From CASICS01 sp045564455 (GTDB lineage: Bacteria > Pseudomonadota > Gammaproteobacteria > Magnimaribacterales > AG-339-G14), in contig JBJLHG010000002.1 of assembly GCA_045564455.1 (NCBI GenBank), positions 372,001-436,000 of the forward strand: 64,000 nucleotides of DNA. The letters are read 5' to 3'. Positions 24,103 through 31,920 of the stretch are shown here, piece after piece. The position numbers and the translations under genes were made by a program. How positions within the stretch are numbered: position 1 is the first letter of the stretch; each line of letters begins with the position of its first letter. The notes beneath the pieces are model-generated. The model was not told the origin of the DNA and ran no database searches. It saw only the letters and a program-made list of their open reading frames with translations.

Positions 24103-25616
24103 TACCCAGCATTCTCTGTAACACGCAAAAAAGGATACTCTGTTTTCAATAAATCTTTATTTAATTTTTCTAATTCATTTTTATATATAGAGAAACCAAC
24201 TAAAGCCCCTCCATAAATAGAACCCTGATTTTTATAATGAAATAAAGAAATGTTCCATTTATCTCTAAGTAAGTCTAAAAATTGTGCTAACGCCCCAGGG
24301 CGCTCTGGGAAGTCCACTTTAAATACTTCTTCAATTTTATCCTTTGGAAGTTCAGGTCCTCTTCCTCCAGACATGTATCTTAAATGCACCTTAGATATCT
24401 CATCATCACTATAGTCCGATACTTTATACTTTTTATTTTTCATACTTTTTAAAAAAGCACCTTTTGCTTTAGGTCCTTGAGCTAATTCAAGGCCTACTAA
24501 AATTTTAGCTTCTTCGGTTTTATCCAATCTATAGCTAAATTCTGTAATATTTTTTTGACCGATTGCTTTGCATAGTTTTCTAAAATTTCCTTTAATTTCA
24601 GGGATATTGATACCTAATATAATTTCCTTCTTTTCACCCATTTTAGATCTTTCAACAATATGAGCTAAAGATTCAAAATTAAGATTTGATCCGCAATAAG
24701 TAGCTATTAAATTCTTATTTTTTATACCTTTTTGTCTCACGTATTTCTCAAGCCCAGCTAATGCTAGAGCTCCAGTTGGTTCAGGAATAGATCTGGTATC
24801 AATGAAAGTATCTTTAACAGCAGCACATATTTCATCAGTACTCACTATTATGGAATCATCTACCCATTCCTTTATAAGATCAAAATTATATTTGCCTATT
24901 TGTTTAGCAGCTGCCCCATCTGCAAATAAACCTACTTCTTTAAGCTTTATTCTTCTTTTCACTTTCAGAGACTGATTAAGTCCTGCAGCATCGGCAGCCT
25001 CAACAGCAATTATTTTAATTCTTGAATCAATTGACTTAACGTAAGATCCTATACCAGATATTAGTCCGCCTCCACCAACAGCAACAAAAATAGCGTGAAT
25101 AGACCCATCAAACTGTTCTAATATTTCTTTTCCAACAGTTCCTTGACCAGCAATTACTAAAGGATCATCAAAAGGGTGAATAAAAGGTAATTTCTGCTTT
25201 CTACAAAACTTTTGAGCTTCTTCCAAGGCAGCATCAAAATTATCACCAACTAAGACAACTCTGGCTTTTAATTTTCTTACTGAATCCACTTTAATCGAGG
25301 GTGTTGTTTTTGGCATATAAATAGTAGCTTTAATCTTTAAGCTTCTAGCAGAATAGGCAACACCTTGAGCGTGATTTCCTGCAGAAGCTGTAACCACATG
25401 ATTCTTACTTTTAGTCCTAACTAAGTTTTCGATTTTATTGTAGGCACCCCTAATTTTGAAAGAGTGAGTAGGTTGAAGATCTTCTCTTTTCAAAAAAATA
25501 TTGTTTTTTAGTTTTAAAGAAGCATTATCTGCTCGAGGAAGAGGAGATTTTACTGCGACATCATAAACTTTTGATTCGCGTATTTTTTTTATATAAGGCT
25601 TACTATATTTATACAT
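24084..25616 (-). CDS. ilvA: threonine ammonia-lyase, biosynthetic
   Basis: Deaminates threonine to 2-oxobutanoate, the entry step to isoleucine. It has 510 residues: a PLP fold type II catalytic domain with Lys54 in HSFKIRGAYNK, HAQGVAYSA, the phosphate-binding loop VAVGGGGLISG, then a C-terminal regulatory part with two ACT-like repeats (from about residue 330, including FPERPGALAQFLDLL). That C-terminal part marks the biosynthetic, isoleucine-inhibited form rather than the short catabolic one. It is divergent from rpiA across 69 bases. Confidence 0.96.
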   Translation of the reverse strand: MYKYSKPYIKKIRESKVYDVAVKSPLPRADNASLKLKNNIFLKREDLQPTHSFKIRGAYNKIENLVRTKSKNHVVTASAGNHAQGVAYSARSLKIKATIYMPKTTPSIKVDSVRKLKARVVLVGDNFDAALEEAQKFCRKQKLPFIHPFDDPLVIAGQGTVGKEILEQFDGSIHAIFVAVGGGGLISGIGSYVKSIDSRIKIIAVEAADAAGLNQSLKVKRRIKLKEVGLFADGAAAKQIGKYNFDLIKEWVDDSIIVSTDEICAAVKDTFIDTRSIPEPTGALALAGLEKYVRQKGIKNKNLIATYCGSNLNFESLAHIVERSKMGEKKEIILGINIPEIKGNFRKLCKAIGQKNITEFSYRLDKTEEAKILVGLELAQGPKAKGAFLKSMKNKKYKVSDYSDDEISKVHLRYMSGGRGPELPKDKIEEVFKVDFPERPGALAQFLDLLRDKWNISLFHYKNQGSIYGGALVGFSIYKNELEKLNKDLLKTEYPFLRVTENAGYQDFLK

Positions 25617-25685
25617 ATTGATTGTAGAAGAAAAGCATTATACTTTTAGACCTAATTAGTACCACTATATTAAATTAAAGATTCA

Positions 25686-26354
25686 ATGACTCCAAAAGAA
25701 TTAGTCGCATCATATACTTACGATCTTGTAAAAAAAGATTTTCACAAAGACTTTATTTTAGGAGTTGGGACTGGCTCTACGGCAAACTGTTTTATAGAAA
25801 AAATTATAGAACATAAACCAGAAATAAGAGCTTTTGTTTCTAGCTCTGAAATGAGCACAAATCTCCTCAAATTGGCAGGATACGAAGTTTCAGAATTAAA
25901 TGATGTCGGTAGTCCAGATTTATACGTTGATGGAGCTGATGAGATTAATGAAAAATTTGAACTCATTAAAGGTGGAGGAGGAGCTCATACAAGAGAAAAA
26001 ATTGTAGCTGCAGCAAGTAGAAAATTTGTCTGCATAATTGATGATTCAAAAATAGTTAAAAAATTAGGAAAATTTCCTATTGCGATTGAAGTCATCCCCA
26101 TGTCGAGAAGTTTTGTAGCTAGACAAATTGTTGCTATGGGAGGAAAGCCATCGTATAGGATAGGTTTTGAGACTGATAATGGAAATCAAATTATAGATGT
26201 ATTGAATTTAAATTTAGATGTTCCTTATGAAACTGAAAAAAGACTCAATCGAATCCCAGGCGTGGTTGATAATGGAATTTTCTCTATCAGAAAAGCAGAT
26301 GTAGCTATTTCAGCTAATTCAGAGGAAGCTAGATTTTTAGAGCAGCGCCTCTAA
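25686..26354 (+). CDS. rpiA: ribose-5-phosphate isomerase A
   Basis: Interconverts ribose-5-P and ribulose-5-P in the pentose-phosphate pathway. The 222-residue protein has LGVGTGSTANCFI (substrate phosphate loop), VSSSEMST, the catalytic region YVDGADEINE and the KGGGGAHTREK motif. Length is standard. The ilvA/rpiA pairing is common in Gammaproteobacteria. Its last 18 bases overlap the convergent peroxidase gene. Confidence 0.97.
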   Translation: MTPKELVASYTYDLVKKDFHKDFILGVGTGSTANCFIEKIIEHKPEIRAFVSSSEMSTNLLKLAGYEVSELNDVGSPDLYVDGADEINEKFELIKGGGGAHTREKIVAAASRKFVCIIDDSKIVKKLGKFPIAIEVIPMSRSFVARQIVAMGGKPSYRIGFETDNGNQIIDVLNLNLDVPYETEKRLNRIPGVVDNGIFSIRKADVAISANSEEARFLEQRL

Positions 26355-26891
26355 TTTTTTTGTTATCTCAAGGCTAGTAGGCTCAATCTTGCTAGAAAAT
26401 ACATCAGTAACCTGTCCGTCTTTAGAGATTAGGTATTTAGTAAAATTCCAAGAAGGCTCTGATCCAGATTTGCTTGATAAATCTTTGTAGAAAGAATTGG
26501 CGTTACTTCCTTTAACTTTAGATGTTGCAAAGAGAGGAAAAGTAACTCCGTAGTTTGTTGTACAAAACTCTTTTACATCTCCTTCATCGTTGTACTCTTG
26601 AAACATAAAATCTCTAGAAGGGAATCCTAAAACAACAAAGTCGTCTTTTTTATATTTATTAAAAAGCGTTTGAAGACTTTCATATTGATATGTAAAGCCA
26701 CAACGACTAGCTACATTCACAGCGAGAATCACTTTATTTTTATATTTGCATAAATTTTCTGTTTCCTTGGAGTCTAATTTTCTTATGTCATGATTCAAAA
26801 AATCTGGACATTCAAAATTTTCTTCAGAAAGAGAAAATACAAAATTTGAACTGAAAAAAAGTCCTATTAAAAAAATTTTAAATAGCTTCAT
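26337..26891 (-). CDS. exported glutathione-peroxidase-family thiol peroxidase
   Basis: Reduces peroxides. It has 184 residues and a signal peptide (about 1-20), so it acts in the periplasm. The peroxidatic Cys64 is in NVASRCGFT, Gln98 in MFQEY and Trp148 in PSWNFTKYL, giving the usual Cys-Gln-Trp set. The usual FPCNQFG motif reads FPSRDFM, so the cysteine normally present there is missing; another Cys (110) might resolve the sulfenic acid. It overlaps the upstream L,D-transpeptidase gene by 14 bases. Confidence 0.88.
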   Translation of the reverse strand: MKLFKIFLIGLFFSSNFVFSLSEENFECPDFLNHDIRKLDSKETENLCKYKNKVILAVNVASRCGFTYQYESLQTLFNKYKKDDFVVLGFPSRDFMFQEYNDEGDVKEFCTTNYGVTFPLFATSKVKGSNANSFYKDLSSKSGSEPSWNFTKYLISKDGQVTDVFSSKIEPTSLEITKKLEALL

Positions 26892-27504
26892 AATCTTTAT
26901 ATGCGTCTTTATTTGAATATATCAATACCTGCGTCCCAACCGTTACATTTTTGAATAGCTCAATTACATCTTTATTAAGCATTCTGATACAACCTAAAGA
27001 TGCAGGATTTCCTATTAGTCCCTCTTCAGCCGTACCATGAATATAAATATATCTGGATTTTGAGTCTACATTTCCTCCTTTATTTCTACGAATCTCAAGC
27101 CCGTCTAACCAAAGAATTCTAGAAGTAATAACATCTTCTTTTATATCAAAAGGTTCTTTAATCAATTCAGCTATTTCTTGAGTCCAAATTCGACCTTTAA
27201 GAATAGCCCCAATAGGTAGTTTATCTCCTATTTTTTCTGAAATTACGTGAGCCCCAAGAGGAGTTTTAAAACTATTTTTTTCACTTCCAATTCCAAATGC
27301 AGATGAAGATATATCATATGTTTTTTGTATAAATCTTTTTTTTAAGAATAGTTTTTGAGCATCTAAATCAATTAAAATATGGGTCTTATATTTATTCATA
27401 TCAATGAAGTCATCTATGCCTATCATATTGTAATTTTCTATCTTCGGATTTATAGCACAACTAGAAATAACTAAGCCAAGCAATACTAATTTAATTTTTT
27501 TCAT
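26878..27504 (-). CDS. L,D-transpeptidase (YkuD) lipoprotein
   Basis: Peptidoglycan-linking enzyme predicted to be membrane-anchored. The lipobox LVISSC places the acylated Cys at residue 16. The catalytic signature is HGTAEEG (His156) followed by SLGCIRM (Cys172), as in YkuD/ErfK proteins. Total 208 residues. It is transcribed with lnt upstream (14-base overlap), the enzyme that would complete its lipidation. The reaction could be 3-3 crosslinking or protein attachment; sequence does not decide. Confidence 0.88.
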   Translation of the reverse strand: MKKIKLVLLGLVISSCAINPKIENYNMIGIDDFIDMNKYKTHILIDLDAQKLFLKKRFIQKTYDISSSAFGIGSEKNSFKTPLGAHVISEKIGDKLPIGAILKGRIWTQEIAELIKEPFDIKEDVITSRILWLDGLEIRRNKGGNVDSKSRYIYIHGTAEEGLIGNPASLGCIRMLNKDVIELFKNVTVGTQVLIYSNKDAYKDYEAI

Positions 27505-29038
27505 TATTTATAAAAATTTTTTGATATATACAAATCAAAATCACAAGAAAGATTAACACTATAAATGGCAATTTTCCGATTAAAGCGAAAGGAGTTTGTC
27601 CCTTTCTTAAAACAATATTAGTTTCGATAGTTTCTGGATTATAAAATCCAATAGGCATTTCATCTATAGGAAGACTTTCAACAATATTTCCATAAATATC
27701 TATGACTGCACTTATTCCAGTGCTAGTGCTTCTTATTAAAGGCTTTCTATGCTCAGCAGCTCTGTATCTAGATATTTGAAGATGTTGATGGGGGCCAATA
27801 GAATCACCAAACCAGTTATCGTTACTAGCATTAAATAGTAGGTTTGATGATTTAGAGTGTTTTAAATATATATCTTGATAAGCGATTTCATAACATATTG
27901 CAGAAGAAATAATAATTTCAGCAGATTCAATAAGCTTGTTATTTTCAGAAGGTGTAATATTTGGCCTATTGAGACTAAAAAAATTAAAAAAATAATTAAA
28001 TATTTTATGAGGAACGTATTCTCCAAAAGGTACTAATTTTTGTTTGTCGAATTGCCCATTCAAAATTCCGAACGAAATTAAAGAGTTTTGAATTTCATTA
28101 GAATTTTCTTGAGAATTAGATAGAGTTCCTACAATCACTCCTATTTCAGCTTTTTTTGCGAAGCTCAAAAATGGAGATAATGTCTTTTTATAGCCAGAAA
28201 ATATGCCAGGTAAAAATGCTTCAGGCCAAAAAATAAGCTTTTGATTTTTTTGCTCTTTAAAAATTCTACCAGACTCACCTAATAGCTTTGATTTGAATAG
28301 CTTTAGAGCGTCTTGCTCTCCATTTTTGCCCCATTTTTCTTCAATGCTAATATTAGGTTGAACAACGACTACTTCTATTTCTTTAAATTCTTTAGTCCAT
28401 TCTTTTTCAAAAAAAAATATTGATGAACTGAAAATTAGAATTAAAGAAAGAGTTGAAGGAATTAAAATTTTTTTTGAATGTATAGTTTTAAAATTAGAAA
28501 CCAAAAATAATGTATTAGCTGAAATAAATAAAATAATGAAACTCATTCCAAAGACGCCCAAAACGGGAATTAGGCCAGAAATAAAATAATTATCTAAAGC
28601 CGTGTAACCAATATAAAGCCAAGGAAATCCAGATAATAGAAATTCTCTCAACCATTCTCCTAAAACCCAAATAGAAGGAAATAAAAATATCAGATCAAAA
28701 GAATTATTTTGTTTAATTAGTGTAAAAATGAAAAAGATAAGAGCAAAAAATAAAGCTAAAAATGAAGCTAAAATTACTGTCAAAAGATAAGAAGAAATAA
28801 TATTTGCTCCCCCATAGTCATGAATACTATTTTCTATCCAGAATATTCCATTAACCCATAGACCAAATCCGAAAAACCATCCAATTAAAATGCTTTGCTT
28901 CAAGTCAGCTTTAACAATCAAATAGAAAGCAAAGATTGGAGAAAAAAAGGATAAGAACCAAAAATTAAAAGGTTCAAATGCCAGGACCAATGAGGATCCT
29001 AATAAAAATGAAAGAATTAATTTCAAAACCATCATCAA
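27491..29038 (-). CDS. lnt: apolipoprotein N-acyltransferase
   Basis: Inner-membrane enzyme adding the third acyl chain to lipoproteins. It has 515 residues: six or more N-terminal helices, a periplasmic nitrilase-like domain with the triad region Glu (FWPEAFLPG), Lys (KQKLVPFGEYVP) and Cys (SAICYEIAYQD), and a final helix at the C-terminus. Length agrees with E. coli Lnt (512). A 31-base gap separates it from maf upstream. Confidence 0.95.
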   Translation of the reverse strand: MMMVLKLILSFLLGSSLVLAFEPFNFWFLSFFSPIFAFYLIVKADLKQSILIGWFFGFGLWVNGIFWIENSIHDYGGANIISSYLLTVILASFLALFFALIFFIFTLIKQNNSFDLIFLFPSIWVLGEWLREFLLSGFPWLYIGYTALDNYFISGLIPVLGVFGMSFIILFISANTLFLVSNFKTIHSKKILIPSTLSLILIFSSSIFFFEKEWTKEFKEIEVVVVQPNISIEEKWGKNGEQDALKLFKSKLLGESGRIFKEQKNQKLIFWPEAFLPGIFSGYKKTLSPFLSFAKKAEIGVIVGTLSNSQENSNEIQNSLISFGILNGQFDKQKLVPFGEYVPHKIFNYFFNFFSLNRPNITPSENNKLIESAEIIISSAICYEIAYQDIYLKHSKSSNLLFNASNDNWFGDSIGPHQHLQISRYRAAEHRKPLIRSTSTGISAVIDIYGNIVESLPIDEMPIGFYNPETIETNIVLRKGQTPFALIGKLPFIVLIFLVILICIYQKIFINNEKN

Positions 29039-29069
29039 TGAATTTTAGCTTAATTAAAAATATATAGAA

Positions 29070-29687
29070 TTATTTTGTAAGCCAATAATCTATATTTATC
29101 TGATCTAGTAGTTGGCATGTTTCTAAGATGGGCAAGCCGACAACATTAGAGAAGCTCCCGTTTATTTTTTCAACGAAAGAAGAACCTTTGCCCTGAATGG
29201 CATATCCGCCTGCTTTATCTTTTGGCTCTCCAGTATGCCAATATTTTTTACATTCATTGGCAGATAAAGATCTCATTAGCACTTGAGTTTCTATTGAGTT
29301 AATTACCAAATCCACTTCTTCAGATTCTTTGCTTTTAAATTTTCCGATCACAATACAGGTTATGACTGAATGATATTGTCCCGAAAGGTCCAGAAGCATA
29401 GATATTCCATGATCTTCATTTTGAGGTTTTCCATAAACCTTGCCATCTAAATTAACTATGGTATCGGCTGTTAGGATAGGCTTTATTTCTTGATTAGCTG
29501 TTTGAAGAAGAGCCGAAGCAGCTAAGATTTTATCTTTTGTGTTCCTTTCAACATAGTCAATTGGACTTTCATTATCTCTGGGAGGATCTTCATTATAAGA
29601 GATTGGAAAAACTTCAAAATCTACCTCTAAAGATTCTAGTATTTCTTTTCTTCTAGGAGATTGGGAGGCAAGATAAATGCCAGACAC
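29070..29687 (-). CDS. maf: Maf-family nucleoside triphosphate pyrophosphatase
   Basis: House-cleaning pyrophosphatase (dTTP/UTP type by family) of 205 residues. Motifs: LASQSPRRKEILE at the N-terminus (with the conserved SPRR), the Asp in LTADTIVNLDGKVYGKP, and DKAGGYAIQGKGSSF near residue 160. The start is GTG at 29687, which shares one base with the TAG stop of rpmG, so translation is probably coupled to the ribosomal protein genes. A link between rpmBG and maf is unusual compared with E. coli. Confidence 0.93.
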   Translation of the reverse strand: MSGIYLASQSPRRKEILESLEVDFEVFPISYNEDPPRDNESPIDYVERNTKDKILAASALLQTANQEIKPILTADTIVNLDGKVYGKPQNEDHGISMLLDLSGQYHSVITCIVIGKFKSKESEEVDLVINSIETQVLMRSLSANECKKYWHTGEPKDKAGGYAIQGKGSSFVEKINGSFSNVVGLPILETCQLLDQINIDYWLTK

Positions 29688-29842
29688 TATTTTATTTTTT
29701 CTTCTTTATAAATAACGTGTTTACGAACTTTAGGGTCGAATTTTTTGATCTCAATTTTATCAGGAGTGCTGCTTTTATTTTTATCTGTTGTATAAAAATG
29801 TCCTGTCCCAGCAGAAGAAACTAATTTTATTTTTTCTCTCAC
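29687..29842 (-). CDS. rpmG: 50S ribosomal protein L33
   Basis: A 51-residue gene that is easily missed because of its length. It has the L33 pattern: REKIKLVSSAGTGHFYTTDK followed by KIEIKKFDPKVRKHVIYKE. There are no CxxC pairs, so it is the zinc-free type. The start is GTG, with AGGAG 7 bases before it, and overlaps the rpmB stop (GTGA). The stop overlaps the GTG start of maf. The rpmB-rpmG order is standard. Confidence 0.95.
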   Translation of the reverse strand: MREKIKLVSSAGTGHFYTTDKNKSSTPDKIEIKKFDPKVRKHVIYKEEKIK

Positions 29843-30075
29843 ACTTTTTCTCCTCTAGCTCTCATATCCTGAAGAACTTCATCTATACCTTTTTTATCAA
29901 TAATTCTTAGGCCTTTTGTAGATATATTTAAGGTTATAAAACGATTTTCAGATTCAACCCAAAATTTATGCTTATGTAAGTTAGGCATAAATCTTCTACG
30001 TGTTTTATTCACTGCCTTGGAAACATTATTTCCTGACATTGGAATTTTACCCGTTACTTGACACTGTTTACTCAT
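29839..30075 (-). CDS. rpmB: 50S ribosomal protein L28
   Basis: A 78-residue protein starting SKQCQVTGKIPMSGNNVS and containing RRRFMPNLHKHKFWV and LRIIDKKGI, all typical of L28. The frame stays open upstream to 30162, but those 29 residues do not belong to L28, and ATG 30075 has AAGGG nine bases before it, so it is the start. It is divergent from coaBC across 78 bases. Confidence 0.97.
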   Translation of the reverse strand: MSKQCQVTGKIPMSGNNVSKAVNKTRRRFMPNLHKHKFWVESENRFITLNISTKGLRIIDKKGIDEVLQDMRARGEKV

Positions 30076-30153
30076 AAAAAAACCCTTAAGGGAGTGTTTT
30101 ATACCAGAATCTAAACTGCAAGGAAACCTATCTGAGATATAATTAATTAAATA

Positions 30154-31350
30154 ATGAAACAATTAGCAAATAAACATATTCTTTTGTGCGTAACTGGCGG
30201 CATCGCAGCATATAAAGCTGCAGAAATCATTAGACTTTTTAAAACATCTGGATCAGAAATAAAAGTCCTTATGACCGAAGCAGCTCAAGAATTTATTACT
30301 CCATTAACCATGCAGGCATTATCAGGAAATGAAGTACACACTGACCTATTAAGCACTGAGGCAGAGGCAGCTATGGGACATATTGAGTTAGCTCGATGGA
30401 GTGATGTCATTTTAATAGCGCCGTGCTCCGCTAATTCTATCTCTAAATTAGCTGTAGGAAGAGGAGACGATCTAATGACAACAGTTTGTTTAGCGGCAAG
30501 TTGCCCTATTTTCTTTGCTCCAGCAATGAATCAAGCAATGTGGAACGATTCAAGAACTCAGATTAATTTTAATAAATTAAAAGATAATAATTTTATTTCA
30601 ATAGGTCCTGATTCTGGAGAACAGGCATGTGGAGACGAAGGTTTTGGAAGAATGTCAGATCCAAAAGAAGTAGTAAGTCAAATAGCAGAAAAATTTTCTA
30701 GAGGAGTAATTGCGGGAAAAAGAGTTTTAATAACAGCCGGACCAACAAGAGAAAAAATTGATCCAGTCAGATATATTTCCAACAGAAGCTCAGGAAAAAT
30801 GGGTTACTCCTTAGCGGAAGCCGCTAGAGATGAAGGAGCATTAGTAAGCATTATTAGCGGGCCGGTAGAATTAAAAACTCCTGACAAAATTTCTAGATTC
30901 GATGTTGAGTCAGCTGACGAAATGAAAAGCAAGGTAGAAGAAATGATAGATCAGTTTGATATTTTTATTTCGACTGCTGCTGTAGCTGACTACAAACCAG
31001 AAGAATATCAAGACCAAAAAATCAAGAAAAAGATAGAATCAGATAATCTTCAAATAGAATTAATAGAAAATACTGACATTTTGAAAACAATTGCAGCAAG
31101 TAAAAAAGATTTAAAAGTTATCGGGTTTGCAGCTGAAACACAAAATGTAATTGCAAACGCAAGAAAAAAGTTACAAGAAAAAAAGCTAGACTTAATTATC
31201 GCAAACGATGTTTCAGATAAATCGATAGGCTTTGATTCAGATGAAAATGAGGTTTATTTGATTACAAGGAAAATAGAAAAGAAAATAGATAAAATCTCAA
31301 AGAAAAAATTATCAAGAAATATAATTAACTTTATAGCCGAAAATTTATAA
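30154..31350 (+). CDS. coaBC: bifunctional phosphopantothenoylcysteine decarboxylase/synthase CoaBC
   Basis: Two steps of coenzyme A synthesis in one 398-residue protein. The N-terminal CoaC flavoprotein half has VTGGIAAYKAAEI, APCSANSISKLAVGRGDDL, PAMNQAMW and the substrate-flap Cys in GEQACGDEGFGRM. The C-terminal CoaB half begins with ITAGPTREKIDPVRYISN and SSGKMG and has STAAVADYKPEE. It is first of a pair with dut (no gap), the conserved arrangement opposite rpmB-rpmG. Confidence 0.97.
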   Translation: MKQLANKHILLCVTGGIAAYKAAEIIRLFKTSGSEIKVLMTEAAQEFITPLTMQALSGNEVHTDLLSTEAEAAMGHIELARWSDVILIAPCSANSISKLAVGRGDDLMTTVCLAASCPIFFAPAMNQAMWNDSRTQINFNKLKDNNFISIGPDSGEQACGDEGFGRMSDPKEVVSQIAEKFSRGVIAGKRVLITAGPTREKIDPVRYISNRSSGKMGYSLAEAARDEGALVSIISGPVELKTPDKISRFDVESADEMKSKVEEMIDQFDIFISTAAVADYKPEEYQDQKIKKKIESDNLQIELIENTDILKTIAASKKDLKVIGFAAETQNVIANARKKLQEKKLDLIIANDVSDKSIGFDSDENEVYLITRKIEKKIDKISKKKLSRNIINFIAENL

Positions 31351-31905
31351 ATGATTAGATGGATATTATCTAGAATAGCTGGGTTTCTTTTACCAAGTCT
31401 ACTATCGAGTTTTTTAAAGTCTTCGAGTGCTGAAAGAAAAGAAAATAATTCGGTAGATATTCAATTTAAAATTCTAGATGAAAACTTAGGACGAGATATT
31501 GCTTTGCCAAAATTTCAAACTTCCGGTTCAGCTGCTGTAGATATAAGAACGAATATTAAAGAATCGATTGTATTGGATTCGAATGAATCGTTTCTTTTTA
31601 CAACTGGGTTCTCAATACATATAAATAATCCGGGATATGCAGCATTTATATTACCAAGATCAGGGCTAGGTCATAAACATGGAATAGTGCTGGGTAATCT
31701 TATAGGGCTTATAGATTCAGATTATCAAGGAGAGATTATGATTTCTTTATGGAATAGATCTAAAGAATCTTTTAAAGTTGAATCAGGAGATAGAATAGCT
31801 CAAATGATGTTTATAGAAGTTGCTTCCCCAAACTTCAAAATTGTTTCAGAATTTTCGCTATCCGAAAGAGGGGATAGTGGTTTTGGGTCATCAGGTAAAA
31901 AATAA
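31351..31905 (+). CDS. dut: dUTP diphosphatase with N-terminal hydrophobic extension
   Basis: Hydrolyses dUTP to dUMP and pyrophosphate. The Dut core spans about 35-184: SGSAAVDIR, PRSGLGHKHGIVLGN, GLIDSDYQGEI, GDRIAQMMF and the C-terminal Phe-rich motif ERGDSGFGSSG. E. coli Dut has 152 residues. This frame has about 34 extra residues at the start, with an amphipathic, hydrophobic run (MIRWILSRIAGFLLPSLLSS). The ATG directly follows the coaBC stop, and no ATG lies between it and the core, so the extension is probably translated. Confidence 0.93.
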   Translation: MIRWILSRIAGFLLPSLLSSFLKSSSAERKENNSVDIQFKILDENLGRDIALPKFQTSGSAAVDIRTNIKESIVLDSNESFLFTTGFSIHINNPGYAAFILPRSGLGHKHGIVLGNLIGLIDSDYQGEIMISLWNRSKESFKVESGDRIAQMMFIEVASPNFKIVSEFSLSERGDSGFGSSGKK

Positions 31906-31920
31906 ATTTAGGAGAAGATA

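Noticed and set aside
30076..30162. Upstream extension of rpmB
   Set aside because: L28 begins at MSKQCQVTG; the extra 29 codons overlap the divergent promoter and the coaBC start.
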